NCBI RefSeq assembly: GCF_963662555.1
Contig: NZ_OY759719.1
Location: 248,001-312,000, forward strand
DNA from: Thiomicrorhabdus sp.
Lineage (GTDB): Bacteria > Pseudomonadota > Gammaproteobacteria > Thiomicrospirales > Thiomicrospiraceae
Reading direction: 5' to 3'
Length of the DNA: 64,000 bases
Below are positions 17,560-26,869 of this stretch, one piece after another. Numbering within the stretch: position 1 is the stretch's first letter; every line of letters begins with the position of its first letter. Both the position numbers and the translations under genes were made by a program. The notes below the pieces were generated by a model that worked only from the letters and a program-made list of their open reading frames with translations, had not been told where the DNA came from and searched no databases.

Positions 17560-19095
17560 TTATTTTTCAACGACTTCATCCAGCTTCATAATTGATAAAT
17601 TCTGTTTGCTTGGGAACTGAATATTAACAAAAGGCTCTAAAAGTAGATGAAATTCGCTAAATTCATTTGCATAGTGTTGCTTTATAAACTTTTTAATATC
17701 AGCAGCAGCTTGTTGAACCACACTCGCTGATTGAGTCTGCAATCCCCAATCTAATCGATCTACCAATAGAGCTAACCTCTGTTTTAAAACATCATTTGAC
17801 AACATACTATCCACGTTTGTAATAGAGGTTTCATCGGCACGTTTTTTTACGGTAATCATGGCACTGAAACGTTCTAAAAGAGCATCTAAACCCGTAGCTG
17901 AGTTCTTGTCATCAGCGGCCGGGGCTTTAGATTTTATGTTGTCGCCTGTTAGTTTCATAATCGCTTGTTTTAGATCATCCGTAGAGGGTAAAGGGTTACG
18001 TAATTGATTGTCTTGCAGTTGTTTAAGGTAACCTAAATCTTGACCAATTAAACGGGCTAGCTGAGTGGTGTATTTAAAGTCACTCAAACTTACCGCCTGT
18101 TCAAGAGCCAGTAATTGCTGCTCTGTTTCATCTGGGCGGTTATTTAACATCCACTGGGTATTAACTTCAACAATCCACTGCTGGATTTGAAGGCTATCTA
18201 ATGGCATGTCTAACTTTAAAACAGTAGGCGTTTTAGTTAATACTTGCTGCTCTGTTTTAAAATCAAAAAGCTCTTTTAATTGCTTACCAACTCCTTCCAT
18301 TTGATTTTGCAGTTTCTCTTCAAACTGTTTTAATGCCTGAATTTGCTCTTCAGAAGGCTGTAAATTATTTTGTGCATCATCGGCCATTTTGTTTAATTTT
18401 GATAAGGCTTCACTCGCTTGGCTAGAGGCGGTACCAGACAGAGCCGATAACTCTTTTTGCAACAATTCAATTTGTTGCTGAACTTTCTGTTCAAACGCAT
18501 TCAGATCAGTTTGTGCAATCGAGGGTTGAGCATCACTATTGGTTTTTAGATCAGAAACCGCCTTAGAAACCTGGTCATTAATCATCTGTTCAACATTAGA
18601 TTGCTGCTCTTGAAGGCGGTCACTTAAACTCATATTATCTTGTTTAAGCTGAGCAATTTCTGACTGCATATCGTTGATTTTTTGAACTTCCCAATCAGTA
18701 TTTGGGCGAGTAATAAACAAAACTACAATCACAACAATAAATAGAAGCATCCATAAAACATAACCACGATATCTTGAGAAAAATCCTGGTTTTTTCACTG
18801 CGTTTTCTTGAGTATTTGACACATCGACTCCATCAGATATTGATACTAGCGGTTCATCATCATGCTGAAAACTTGCGCTCTCATCATCCATGTTCTTGTC
18901 ATTTATCTTTTCGTCTTTATTGTTGTCAGACATTTCAATAGCAACGTCCTGCTCTAAGATATCTTCAGATTTATTTTGCTCAGCTTTCTCTTCAGAAAAA
19001 GTTTGCCCACGCAATATTTTTTCATCAATACTGCCTGAAATAATCTCACCATCAACAATTCGGTGCTCAACATTGGGTTTTATACGTTTAGACAT
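17560..19095 (-). CDS. hemX: HemX-family protein
   Basis: The protein has 511 residues. An acidic, disordered N-terminal tail of about 105 residues (rich in Asp, Glu, Asn and Ser) precedes one transmembrane helix near 112-130 (YVLWMLLFIVVIVVLFI). A long coiled coil follows (about 135-270, Gln/Glu/Leu rich), then the conserved HemX domain (from about 290, LDMPLDSLQIQQWIVEVNTQWMLNNRPDETEQQLLALEQA). HemX proteins are often mis-annotated as uroporphyrinogen C-methyltransferases, but no SAM-binding domain is visible. The position between hemD and hemY is standard. The long acidic tail is the unusual part. Confidence 0.92.
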   Translation of the reverse strand: MSKRIKPNVEHRIVDGEIISGSIDEKILRGQTFSEEKAEQNKSEDILEQDVAIEMSDNNKDEKINDKNMDDESASFQHDDEPLVSISDGVDVSNTQENAVKKPGFFSRYRGYVLWMLLFIVVIVVLFITRPNTDWEVQKINDMQSEIAQLKQDNMSLSDRLQEQQSNVEQMINDQVSKAVSDLKTNSDAQPSIAQTDLNAFEQKVQQQIELLQKELSALSGTASSQASEALSKLNKMADDAQNNLQPSEEQIQALKQFEEKLQNQMEGVGKQLKELFDFKTEQQVLTKTPTVLKLDMPLDSLQIQQWIVEVNTQWMLNNRPDETEQQLLALEQAVSLSDFKYTTQLARLIGQDLGYLKQLQDNQLRNPLPSTDDLKQAIMKLTGDNIKSKAPAADDKNSATGLDALLERFSAMITVKKRADETSITNVDSMLSNDVLKQRLALLVDRLDWGLQTQSASVVQQAAADIKKFIKQHYANEFSEFHLLLEPFVNIQFPSKQNLSIMKLDEVVEK

Positions 19096-19211
19096 ATTTT
19101 TACCTAAAAACTTTGTTTTTTAAGATAACCTATTCGCATTATCTATTCTGTCATGGATATCGATTTAATTAAGCCTAACTTATCGACTCTTGACACTTTA
19201 TGATGAATGCT

Positions 19212-20021
19212 TCATTGATGTTCCAGCAAATCTTGTATTGCCTGAACAATACCAGCGTTACTTTGTATTTTTACCACTTGAATGGGTGTTAAACAACCAG
19301 ACTTTTTTATGTCTATGGCAATTCTGTCACTCATTACCACCAGGCCTGCTAATTTATTAAACACCTTTTGTAATTGATTAACCAGGTCAGAATTTACCAG
19401 GCCTGGTAAATTACCACCTTGCAAACCTTGTAAGCCATTGTTTAAGTTTTGCCAGCTTTCTAAGCTACTAATCAATAATATAGGAGAGGGTGATTCAATA
19501 AAATGTTGCCACTCCTTTTTGCAAAATGGCACTTGGCTTCGCCTATATACATTGACTTCTTCAACCTCAGCACCACGTTCAGATAAGGTTTGCTCAATCA
19601 ACTGGCGACCACCCTCACCTTTTATTAATGCAATCTTTTCACCGTTTACGGCTTGCATTTGGTTGTGTGCTAAGAGGTGTTCACTATCAAACTGAGTTTG
19701 AGATAAAGTCTCAATCTGTAAACCCAGCTCTTCACCCTTTACTTTAGTGGCCTTGCCTATAGCGTAGAACTTGCCAGTAAAGTTTGCTTGGTTCAACGCT
19801 AATTGTTGTTCTGCTTTTAACCAACCCTGTACGGCATTAGCACTGGTAAAAATAAGCTTATCAAAATTTTGAATATAATCTAATTGATTCTGGGAAGGTG
19901 TAAGCCAGTGAATTTGCATGGTTGGACAAGCTAAAACCAACCCTCCCAACTCTTTAACCAAGAGGGTTAACGCTTCAGCTTGATGAGCCGGTCGAGTGTT
20001 TAAGAACGTAAAGTCAGTCAC
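19212..20021 (-). CDS. hemD: Uroporphyrinogen-III synthase
   Basis: HemD closes hydroxymethylbilane to uroporphyrinogen III with inversion of ring D. This family has weak sequence conservation. The 269-residue protein shows the usual features: FLNTRPAHQAEALTLLVKELGG at the N-terminus, FTSANAVQGWL, and the IALIKGEGGRQLIEQTLSERGAEVEEVNVYRR segment. The start is a GTG 13 bp after the hemC stop, so the two are tightly coupled. The dispersed palindrome is inserted in frame here (19391-19412), encoding NLPGLVN in a Gly/Asn-rich loop; a second degenerate copy 50 bp away encodes LAGLVV. Confidence 0.92.
   Translation of the reverse strand: MTDFTFLNTRPAHQAEALTLLVKELGGLVLACPTMQIHWLTPSQNQLDYIQNFDKLIFTSANAVQGWLKAEQQLALNQANFTGKFYAIGKATKVKGEELGLQIETLSQTQFDSEHLLAHNQMQAVNGEKIALIKGEGGRQLIEQTLSERGAEVEEVNVYRRSQVPFCKKEWQHFIESPSPILLISSLESWQNLNNGLQGLQGGNLPGLVNSDLVNQLQKVFNKLAGLVVMSDRIAIDIKKSGCLTPIQVVKIQSNAGIVQAIQDLLEHQ
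19391..19412. repeat. Dispersed palindrome, intragenic copy in hemD (22 bp)
   Basis: The perfect palindrome extends 22 bp, making it one of the two longest in the window. It is read in frame as Asn-Leu-Pro-Gly-Leu-Val-Asn. A degenerate copy (ACCAGGCCTGCTAA) starts at 19339. Confidence 0.95.
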
Positions 20022-20034
20022 TCAATAAGACTCA

Positions 20035-20979
20035 TTAGCCTTTATGATGAGCGTCATTAGCATACACTTCATCTAAAATAGCTTTTGCACCTTGTGCCAA
20101 CAGTTTTTCTGCCAAGTCAATACCTAACTGTTTAGCTTCACTTGCAGGACCTTCAATATCCGCTTTTAAGATTTCTGAACCATCTAAAGCTCCTACTAAA
20201 CCACGCATGCTGATATGGTCGCCATCCAATTCTGCAAATACACCGATTGGCACTTGGCAACCACCCTCTAAACGGTGATTCATGGCACGTTCAGCAGTGG
20301 TGCGAATCTCAGTTTCTTTGTGATTTAGAACCTTAATAATGTCTAAGGTTTCTTGATCTTTTTCAAAATACTCAATCCCTAAAGTACCTTGTGTTACTGC
20401 TGGCAAACAAACCTCTGGGGCAAGCTCATGACGGATTCGATCATTTAACTCTAAACGCATTAAACCTGATGTTGCCAATACAATTGCATCATATTCACCC
20501 GCATCTAATTTACCTAAACGAGTGCCCACATTACCGCGTAAATCACGCACATCTAAATCAGGTCTTAAAGCCATTAACTGAGCTTTACGGCGTAAGCTAG
20601 AAGTTCCTAAAATCGCTCCTTGAGGTAATGATTCAAACGTTTCATAGTTATTTGAAACAAAGGCATCAGTTGGGGCATGACGTTCTAAAATGGCGCCCAG
20701 TGCAAACCCTTCTGGCAGTTCCATTGGCACATCTTTCATTGAATGCACGGCAATATCAGCATCGCCATCCATCATGCGGTCTTCAAGTTCTTTTGTGAAT
20801 AAACCTTTACCACCAATTTTTGCCAAAGGCACATCTAAGATTTTGTCGCCCTTAGTGACCATTGGTAACAAAATAATCTCTAGGCCTGGGTGTACTTTCT
20901 CTAGTTCTGCTTTAACAAATTCAGCCTGCCACATGGCTAAAGGGCTTTTACGAGTAGCGATTCTTAAGGTTTTTTTCAT
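20035..20979 (-). CDS. hemC: Porphobilinogen deaminase (hydroxymethylbilane synthase)
   Basis: HemC polymerises four porphobilinogens into hydroxymethylbilane. The protein (314 residues from the ATG at 20979) has the N-terminal [16 protein letters not shown], the active-site Asp segment [43 protein letters not shown], and the cofactor-attachment Cys in [13 protein letters not shown] near residue 242. The frame extends five codons further to a GTG, but ATG 20979 has GGA six bases upstream and fits the family start. It leads the hem operon on the minus strand and is divergent from the thioredoxin-fold gene at 21123. Confidence 0.97.
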   Translation of the reverse strand: MKKTLRIATRKSPLAMWQAEFVKAELEKVHPGLEIILLPMVTKGDKILDVPLAKIGGKGLFTKELEDRMMDGDADIAVHSMKDVPMELPEGFALGAILERHAPTDAFVSNNYETFESLPQGAILGTSSLRRKAQLMALRPDLDVRDLRGNVGTRLGKLDAGEYDAIVLATSGLMRLELNDRIRHELAPEVCLPAVTQGTLGIEYFEKDQETLDIIKVLNHKETEIRTTAERAMNHRLEGGCQVPIGVFAELDGDHISMRGLVGALDGSEILKADIEGPASEAKQLGIDLAEKLLAQGAKAILDEVYANDAHHKG

Positions 20980-21122
20980 AGGACTTCCATTCACGTCTGT
21001 AAAAATCTAGTTACTGACAGATATTAAATACAGCGTTTTTTATTAATGATTTTTTGATTAGCACCATTTTACTGAAAAAGCCCTTAGAGTTTTAGTTAAA
21101 ATAAGGGATTAAGGTAAGTCTG

Positions 21123-21746
21123 ATGGTAAAACCATACTTTATTGTCAAGAAGGGGGTTGTTACAGTGAAACAAATCCTACTTAAAAATGCATTTAACAAG
21201 ACTTCTAAGACATTCATGCTTATTTTGCTGTTGGTTTTTCTTTTAAAAATCACTCAGCAAGCTGATGCAAATTCTGACTCAAGCTTTAAAGAGTTAACTA
21301 ATTTACAAAAATTGGCTGAGCAATCGCAACAACTCAAATTGCCGATTATGTTAATGTTTGGAGCAGAATGGTGTGAATTCTGTGAACTGCTTCAAGAATC
21401 CGTTTTTGACCCAATGATGCTGGGCGGACTTTATGAAGAAAAAGTGGTTTTAATGCGCCATGTTGGAGTAGATGAGGCAGAACCAATCCCGAGTTGGGAT
21501 GGCACTTTGATTAACAAAGCCAAATGGGCTTATGAGTTAGACGCTGACCTAACCCCAACTGTGTTGTTTTTTGATGCAAATGGCCATGAAGTAGCTCCAA
21601 GAATTATAGGGATTTCAGAAATTACTTTATACGCAGGACTAATTCATCAACGTTTAAACACCGCTTATAAAAATATGGGACTAACTAAACGCATACCAGT
21701 AACACCAGAGTTACTTGAGAAAGAATCAGTCAAAAAAACACAATAG
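21123..21746 (+). CDS. Membrane-anchored or periplasmic thioredoxin-fold protein (SoxW/DsbD-gamma-like)
   Basis: The protein has 207 residues. A hydrophobic stretch at about 31-44 (FMLILLLVFLLKI) ending ADANSDS is a signal peptide or anchor. The thioredoxin fold has a WCEFC active site at residues 83-87 and the cis-Pro loop DLTPTVLFFD. The xWCxxC context and periplasmic location suggest a thiol reductase for secreted proteins or sulfur-oxidation enzymes (SoxW-like), but the partner is not visible. An in-frame GTG at 21165 with AGGGGG eight bases upstream would give a more typical signal peptide and may be the true start. It precedes argH by 74 bp; any functional link is unclear. Confidence 0.82.
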   Translation: MVKPYFIVKKGVVTVKQILLKNAFNKTSKTFMLILLLVFLLKITQQADANSDSSFKELTNLQKLAEQSQQLKLPIMLMFGAEWCEFCELLQESVFDPMMLGGLYEEKVVLMRHVGVDEAEPIPSWDGTLINKAKWAYELDADLTPTVLFFDANGHEVAPRIIGISEITLYAGLIHQRLNTAYKNMGLTKRIPVTPELLEKESVKKTQ

Positions 21747-21820
21747 ATAAATTACTAAAATAGATAATTAGCAAAACAATTAAAAACAAACACATTTATA
21801 CCGAAAAATTTGGGACAAAC

Positions 21821-23215
21821 ATGAGTAATCAACATAACCAAGAAAAACTATCTAGCGCGCGTTTTAGCGAGTCAACCGATGCTTTTGTAGAAGCGTTTAC
21901 GGCATCGATTCAATTTGATAAACGCATGTACAAACAAGATATTCAAGGCTCAATTGCTCATGCCAAAATGCTGACTAAGGTTGGCATATTAAATGAAACT
22001 GAATTAAACGATATCATCACAGGTTTAACTCAAATTCAGCAAGAAATAGAAGCGGGTCAATTTGAATGGTCAATTCAGCAAGAAGATATTCATATGAATA
22101 TCGAAGCACGTTTAACAAGCTTAATTGGCATTACTGGTAAAAAACTACATACAGGTCGTTCGCGTAATGACCAAGTGGCTACTGATATTCGCCTGTATAT
22201 TCGAGATGAAATTGATGCTATTTTGCCTGAACTTAAACGCTTACAAACAGGTTTGTTAGAACTTGCCGAACGTGAAGCTGATACCATCATGCCTGGTTTT
22301 ACTCACCTGCAAACCGCTCAGCCTGTTACTTTTGGCCACCATATGCTGGCCTGGTTTGAAATGATTAAACGTGATGTTGAACGTCTACAAGATTGCCGTA
22401 AACGTACAAACACTATGCCATTAGGTTCAGCCGCACTTGCAGGTACAACCTATCCAATTGAGCGTGAATACACCGCTGAATTATTAGGTTTTGAACGCAT
22501 TACCGAAAACTCTTTAGACGGTGTTTCTGACCGTGATTTTGCCATTGAGTTCACGCACTTTGCGGCTGTTTTATTAATGCACATGTCTCGTTTTTCAGAA
22601 GAGTTGGTTTTATGGTCTTCTGCACAATTTCAGTTTATTGATTTACCTGACCGTTTTTGCACAGGTTCATCGATTATGCCGCAAAAGAAAAACCCAGATG
22701 TGCCTGAGTTAGTTCGTGGTAAAACAGGCCGAGTTTACGGGCATTTAATGAGTTTACTTACGTTAATGAAGTCTCAGCCTTTGGCTTATAACAAAGATAA
22801 TCAAGAAGACAAAGAACCTTTATTTGATACCGTAGATACCGTTAGAGGTTCATTGCGTGCTTTTGCCGATATGGTGCCAGCGATTCAAGTTAAACGTGAA
22901 ATGACTTATGAAGCAGCCAAACGAGGTTTTTCTACTGCAACGGATTTAGCCGATTACTTAGTGGGTAAAGGCTTAGCGTTCCGTGACTCTCATGAAGTGG
23001 TCGGTTTAGCGGTAGCACACGGGATTAAAACGGGTGAAGATTTGTCTGAAATGTCATTAGAAACTCTACAAGGTTTCTGCGATAAAATCACCGATGATGT
23101 CTTTGAAGTACTGACGCTTGAAGGTTCTGTGGCAGCACGTGACCATTTAGGTGGAACAGCTCCTAATCAAGTAAGAGCGGCGGTTAAACGTGCTAAAGCC
23201 TATTTAAACAGCTAA
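21821..23215 (+). CDS. argH: Argininosuccinate lyase
   Basis: ArgH splits argininosuccinate into arginine and fumarate, the last step of arginine synthesis. The 464-residue length is standard. The fumarase/aspartase superfamily signature [20 protein letters not shown] is intact (residues about 283-302), with [21 protein letters not shown] near 110 and the [14 protein letters not shown] region ([20 protein letters not shown]) holding the catalytic His. A strong terminator at 23261 follows. Confidence 0.97.
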   Translation: MSNQHNQEKLSSARFSESTDAFVEAFTASIQFDKRMYKQDIQGSIAHAKMLTKVGILNETELNDIITGLTQIQQEIEAGQFEWSIQQEDIHMNIEARLTSLIGITGKKLHTGRSRNDQVATDIRLYIRDEIDAILPELKRLQTGLLELAEREADTIMPGFTHLQTAQPVTFGHHMLAWFEMIKRDVERLQDCRKRTNTMPLGSAALAGTTYPIEREYTAELLGFERITENSLDGVSDRDFAIEFTHFAAVLLMHMSRFSEELVLWSSAQFQFIDLPDRFCTGSSIMPQKKNPDVPELVRGKTGRVYGHLMSLLTLMKSQPLAYNKDNQEDKEPLFDTVDTVRGSLRAFADMVPAIQVKREMTYEAAKRGFSTATDLADYLVGKGLAFRDSHEVVGLAVAHGIKTGEDLSEMSLETLQGFCDKITDDVFEVLTLEGSVAARDHLGGTAPNQVRAAVKRAKAYLNS

Positions 23216-23260
23216 GGATAAATAGGATAACTAAAAATAATAACTCTTATTTTAGTCTGA

Positions 23261-23292
23261 AAGCCGTCACAATTTGTTGACGGCTTTTTTAT
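23261..23292 (+). terminator. Rho-independent terminator of argH
   Basis: AAGCCGTCA (23261-23269) pairs with TGACGGCTT (23278-23286) around an 8-base loop and is followed by a T-run. It ends 27 bp before the start I chose for the pseudouridine synthase gene, and rules out the longer TTG-initiated frame that would start inside the hairpin. Confidence 0.92.
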
Positions 23293-23318
23293 TTAAACCG
23301 TTACTTTCTGGATCATCC

Positions 23319-24020
23319 ATGCAACTTGATCGTTATTTGAGTAAATATGCTGGTTTGAGTCGTCAATCGATTTTAAAACTACTCACTCTAGGGCAAATTA
23401 TCGTAGATGGACAGATAGCAGTTTCTAGAAACCAAGAAGTTAACGATTTTTCTGAGATATTGATAGAAAACCAACCTCTTTCAAGACATAAGCCAGCACG
23501 TTATTTTATGATGAATAAACCTGCTGGTATATTAAGTGCCTCCACTGACCCAAAGCACAAAACCGTGATTGAGTTGCTTAAACCCGAAGAGGCAAATGAT
23601 TTACATATTGCAGGCCGTTTAGATAGAGCCACAACAGGCCTGCTAATCTTAACCAATGATGGGAAATGGTCTCGGCATATTACCGAACCAGAGCAGAAAA
23701 TACCTAAATGCTATTTGGTTGAAACGGTTTATGCTATTTCACCAGAAACAGAACCTCTGTTTGCCAAAGGCATCTACTTTGCCTATGAAAATATCACTAC
23801 CTCTCCTGCCAAATTAGAGCAATTGTCGCTCACTTTGTGCCGATTAACCATCTATGAAGGGCGTTACCATCAAGTAAAAAGAATGTTTGCCGCGGCAGGA
23901 AACCGTGTTCAGTCATTGCATAGAGAATCTATGGGTAAGATAACGCTAGATAAGGATTTAAAGCCTGGTCAATACCGGGCTTTAACAGAAAGTGAAATTA
24001 ACTCAGTATTACAAAATTAA
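23319..24020 (+). CDS. RsuA/RluB/E/F-family rRNA pseudouridine synthase
   Basis: This 233-residue protein begins with an S4 RNA-binding domain (MQLDRYLSKYAGLSRQSILKLLTLGQIIVDG). The catalytic domain has MMNKPAGILSAS and GRLDRATTGLLILTNDG, where the Asp in RLD is the catalytic residue, and YEGRYHQVKRMFAAAGNRV. It isomerises a uridine in rRNA. RsuA (16S U516) is the closest architecture, but the target cannot be fixed from the sequence. I chose the ATG at 23319 because the longer frame would start within the argH terminator. Confidence 0.9.
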   Translation: MQLDRYLSKYAGLSRQSILKLLTLGQIIVDGQIAVSRNQEVNDFSEILIENQPLSRHKPARYFMMNKPAGILSASTDPKHKTVIELLKPEEANDLHIAGRLDRATTGLLILTNDGKWSRHITEPEQKIPKCYLVETVYAISPETEPLFAKGIYFAYENITTSPAKLEQLSLTLCRLTIYEGRYHQVKRMFAAAGNRVQSLHRESMGKITLDKDLKPGQYRALTESEINSVLQN

Positions 24021-24060
24021 TATTTATCCTATTCTTCACAGTGCATACTCTGTCGCAGGA

Positions 24061-24078
24061 TTTACCAGGCCTGGTAAA
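24061..24078. repeat. Dispersed palindrome, intergenic copy 4 (18 bp)
   Basis: TTTACCAGGCCTGGTAAA lies between two convergent genes (the pseudouridine synthase and a diguanylate cyclase), 40 bp from each stop codon. No separate T-tailed hairpin is seen here, so it may serve as the terminator. Confidence 0.95.
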
Positions 24079-24117
24079 AATAAATTTAGACTCAAAAAAA
24101 TCTAAACTAATCGCACC

Positions 24118-25494
24118 TTAAGATGTCATATTACCGTACTCAACCACTTTATTTCTGCCGGTTTGTTTTGCTTGATATAAGGCCTGATCGGCTTTATCAA
24201 TCAATTGAACTTCGTCCACAACGTCGGTTTCTGGGAAAGCGCTGACACCTATACTCACCGTAATTGGAATGTGTTGTTTGCCGTCTTGGAATACCGAATC
24301 TTGCACTTGATGACGAATACGCTCACAAACAATTGCGGCATCTTTGGAGTTGGCAGCTTGTAAAATCATTAAAAATTCTTCTCCGCCATAACGCACCACA
24401 ATATCACCATCTCGTAGAACATTTTTAAGAATGCTTGAAATCATGATAATCGCTTTATCCCCAACTAAGTGCCCGTAGGTATCATTGACATTTTTAAAGT
24501 GATCTATATCAACCATAACCACACTTAAAGATGATTTTTCTCTTGAAGCACGGCCAAAATCTTCTTTTAAGCGTGCCATACCAAAACGACGGTTATAAAC
24601 ATTAGTTAAGCTATCGTATGCCGCTAAACGTTGGAATTTAGAGTGAATTAAGGCGTTGTTTAAAGCTAAACCGACACTTCTTGAGAATAGGCGTAACGTA
24701 TTCGTTGTTCGTTCATCAGCATATTCTGAACCCGTCGCAGCAATCATTACCCCTAAATGTGTGCCTTTGAAATCTATTGGCTCAATAAAAACCTCTGAAG
24801 GTGTAAATTGGGTAAGCACACGATCCATTTTAATATGTTTGGGTAAAGTAATGTAATGCGCAGAACCTTTTTGAATCGACTCCAAAACAACAGGATGCTC
24901 AACTAAACTTTCTGGGTTAACAATACCGCGAGTTGCTTCTACATTAACCTCGCCATTCTTAAACATCAAAATGGTAGCGGCTTCTATTTTTGTGGCTGAG
25001 ATAAGCAAATCGATAACATCTTCAGACAAGTTTTGTACTTCAAGGTTTTCTGACATAATCAAAGAAAACTTATTAAAAACAACTTCATTGTCATGTGAGG
25101 CTAGCAGTGCTGTTAATAACTCATTATAGGCATGTGCACTGACGCCAATCTCATCACTTGACACAACTTCCATCAAACATAACTCATCGTGGCATTTAGC
25201 TGAATAATCTAGAAAGTCTTTTTGATGAAGTCCTGTGGCAATGTCTTGCATTTTTTGCGACAAGTGTTTTAAATGCGGACGAATAACCATTGATATCATT
25301 AAAAAACTTATTAAACCAACCGTTTGCCCTGCGATTTGTGTCACTAAATAAAAATCCCAAGTTAAAACTTCTTCTGGTGGAAAACCATATAGCACTAAAA
25401 AATGTGGAAAAGCCAAGCCAATGACAACACCGACCATCTGCATATAGATAAATTGGTCTAAAAAAATACTTTTGGTTAATCTAGGTATATGCAT
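24118..25494 (-). CDS. Membrane diguanylate cyclase, 2 TM plus GAF plus GGDEF
   Basis: In this 458-residue protein, two N-terminal transmembrane helices (about 14-36 and 48-70) leave only a very short periplasmic loop. They are followed by a HAMP-like or helical linker, a GAF-like domain at about 130-280 (ATILMFKNGEVNVEATRGI, then GTHLGVMIAATGSEYADERT), and a GGDEF domain at about 290-452. The active site is RYGGEEFLMIL, and the inhibitory RxxD site (RDGD) is intact five residues before it. It should synthesise c-di-GMP with feedback control. A His/Cys-rich stretch (KCHDELCLMEVVSSDEIG) lies between the membrane part and the GAF domain. It ends 26 bp after apt on the same strand. Confidence 0.9.
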   Translation of the reverse strand: MHIPRLTKSIFLDQFIYMQMVGVVIGLAFPHFLVLYGFPPEEVLTWDFYLVTQIAGQTVGLISFLMISMVIRPHLKHLSQKMQDIATGLHQKDFLDYSAKCHDELCLMEVVSSDEIGVSAHAYNELLTALLASHDNEVVFNKFSLIMSENLEVQNLSEDVIDLLISATKIEAATILMFKNGEVNVEATRGIVNPESLVEHPVVLESIQKGSAHYITLPKHIKMDRVLTQFTPSEVFIEPIDFKGTHLGVMIAATGSEYADERTTNTLRLFSRSVGLALNNALIHSKFQRLAAYDSLTNVYNRRFGMARLKEDFGRASREKSSLSVVMVDIDHFKNVNDTYGHLVGDKAIIMISSILKNVLRDGDIVVRYGGEEFLMILQAANSKDAAIVCERIRHQVQDSVFQDGKQHIPITVSIGVSAFPETDVVDEVQLIDKADQALYQAKQTGRNKVVEYGNMTS

Positions 25495-25520
25495 TCAATT
25501 CATCCTTTACTAAAAGCATT

Positions 25521-26039
25521 CTAATCATTAAATTGAATCACTGATCGAACAGTCAAATCTTTATACATAAAACTGTTTAGGCTTGCTAAATCAATTAAAC
25601 AAGCCATACCAGCGACTTTGTAACCGACTTTTTCACATAATGAAGCGGCTGCTTCCATAGAACCACCTGTTGCAATTAAGTCATCCAATAAAAGTACCCG
25701 ACTACCATCGCCTTTTTGCATTTCAAGCTTGTCACTACCATATTCCAAACCATACTCTATACAAGCCTCGACATTTGGAAGCTTGCCTGGTTTTCTTACT
25801 TTTATAAAACCTTTGTTGTGTTTGTAGGCCAAGGCGGCGGCAAAGATAAAACCACGTGATTCTATTCCAACCAAAGCGTCAACCTCAGCCCACTCTTGTT
25901 CTGAAAATAAATCACTAATTGCATCAATTGTCTCTGTAAAATGAGTCTTAAGAAGCGGTGAAATATCGCTAAATAAAATTCCCGGTTTGGGAAAGTCAGG
26001 AACTGCATCAAGATATTGTGCAAGTGGATGTTGAGCCAT
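25521..26039 (-). CDS. apt: Adenine phosphoribosyltransferase
   Basis: Apt salvages adenine to AMP using PRPP. The 172-residue protein has the family N-terminus (DAVPDFPKPGILFSDISPLLK), the substrate loop GIESRGFIFAAALAYKHNKGFIKVRKPGKLP, and the PRPP-binding motif VLLLDDLIATGGSMEAAASL. Length and motifs are normal for type I APRTs. It is the first gene on the minus strand here, with the diguanylate cyclase 26 bp downstream. Confidence 0.96.
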   Translation of the reverse strand: MAQHPLAQYLDAVPDFPKPGILFSDISPLLKTHFTETIDAISDLFSEQEWAEVDALVGIESRGFIFAAALAYKHNKGFIKVRKPGKLPNVEACIEYGLEYGSDKLEMQKGDGSRVLLLDDLIATGGSMEAAASLCEKVGYKVAGMACLIDLASLNSFMYKDLTVRSVIQFND

Positions 26040-26357
26040 GTTTGTTGCCTTTTATTGAATCAAATTCGATTATTCATGAAAAAATAAAGATACCATTCTA
26101 ACTGTTTGATTTACTCTATAAACAGAAATGTTTATTCTACCCATTAAGTAAGTTAGTGGTTTAGTGTTAGTTTGTTAACATAGCTAAGAGGGCTAAATAG
26201 AATTAAATTCTGTATTTGCACTGATTTTGGGTTGTAAGATGTGAGACTTTAAGTTATTTATTGCCATAATAGAACTTGCTTAAAGAACTTATTGAACAAA
26301 AATGATTGGCCTAATATTGATGAATTCTATCTAAAATAAAATACGAACGATAACGAT
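26040..26357. other. 318-bp intergenic region between divergent apt and an unknown gene
   Basis: The stretch is very AT-rich and should contain both promoters. I see no open reading frame, clear hairpin or repeat in it. Confidence 0.5.
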
Positions 26358-26780
26358 ATGCACCTAATTGAAAATAAGTACGAAACAGCGGCATTATTAA
26401 AATTACCACCTCACGCAAGAGATATTGCTGAACAGCTATTGACGAAAACGCCTTTAAATGAGCTATTAATTTTGTGGCAAGAAAAAGAGCCCAATCTTAA
26501 TTTACTGGCACATCATAAGGTGCCTGTTGCTTTGTGGGGTGAGATTATTGATGCTACTTTATTAGCTAAAACAACGTACTTTTTACCCAATGAAAAATTG
26601 AGCAAAGAAGAGATTTTGTATTTAATTAAAGCCGCATGCCATAGTATTAATAAACCTTTAAGTGCTTATACAATTAAAGACGTTATTGAGTTAAGCCAAG
26701 AAGAATACCCAGTATTAAGCCAATGGCTAGCCGACTTTGCTAAATTATTAAAACAGAAAAAAGAAGATACTCTTTACTAA
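26358..26780 (+). CDS. Conserved-looking protein of unknown function
   Basis: The product is 140 residues, probably all alpha-helical and soluble, with no signal peptide or membrane helix. Features are ALLKLPPHARDIAEQLLTK at the start, LLAHHKVPVALWGEIIDATLLAKTTYFLP in the centre and a Lys-rich end. The gene has ordinary codon use for the window and a clear start Met, although no strong ribosome binding site is visible upstream. I do not recognise the family. It is convergent with the kinase gene, and a palindrome lies between them. Confidence 0.6.
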   Translation: MHLIENKYETAALLKLPPHARDIAEQLLTKTPLNELLILWQEKEPNLNLLAHHKVPVALWGEIIDATLLAKTTYFLPNEKLSKEEILYLIKAACHSINKPLSAYTIKDVIELSQEEYPVLSQWLADFAKLLKQKKEDTLY

Positions 26781-26799
26781 AATAATCCGCTACAAGAAA

Positions 26800-26813
26800 T
26801 ACCAGGCCTGGTA
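26800..26813. repeat. Dispersed palindrome, intergenic copy 5 (14 bp)
   Basis: TACCAGGCCTGGTA lies between convergent genes, 20 bp after the stop of the unknown gene and 57 bp from the kinase stop. Confidence 0.95.
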
Positions 26814-26869
26814 AAAATACTATTTGATACACATTAAACTAAATAAGCGATGTCTAAATTTAAGCGATT

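Noticed and set aside
23274..23318. Upstream TTG start for the pseudouridine synthase
   Set aside because: It would begin inside the argH terminator hairpin. The ATG at 23319 gives a standard S4-domain start.
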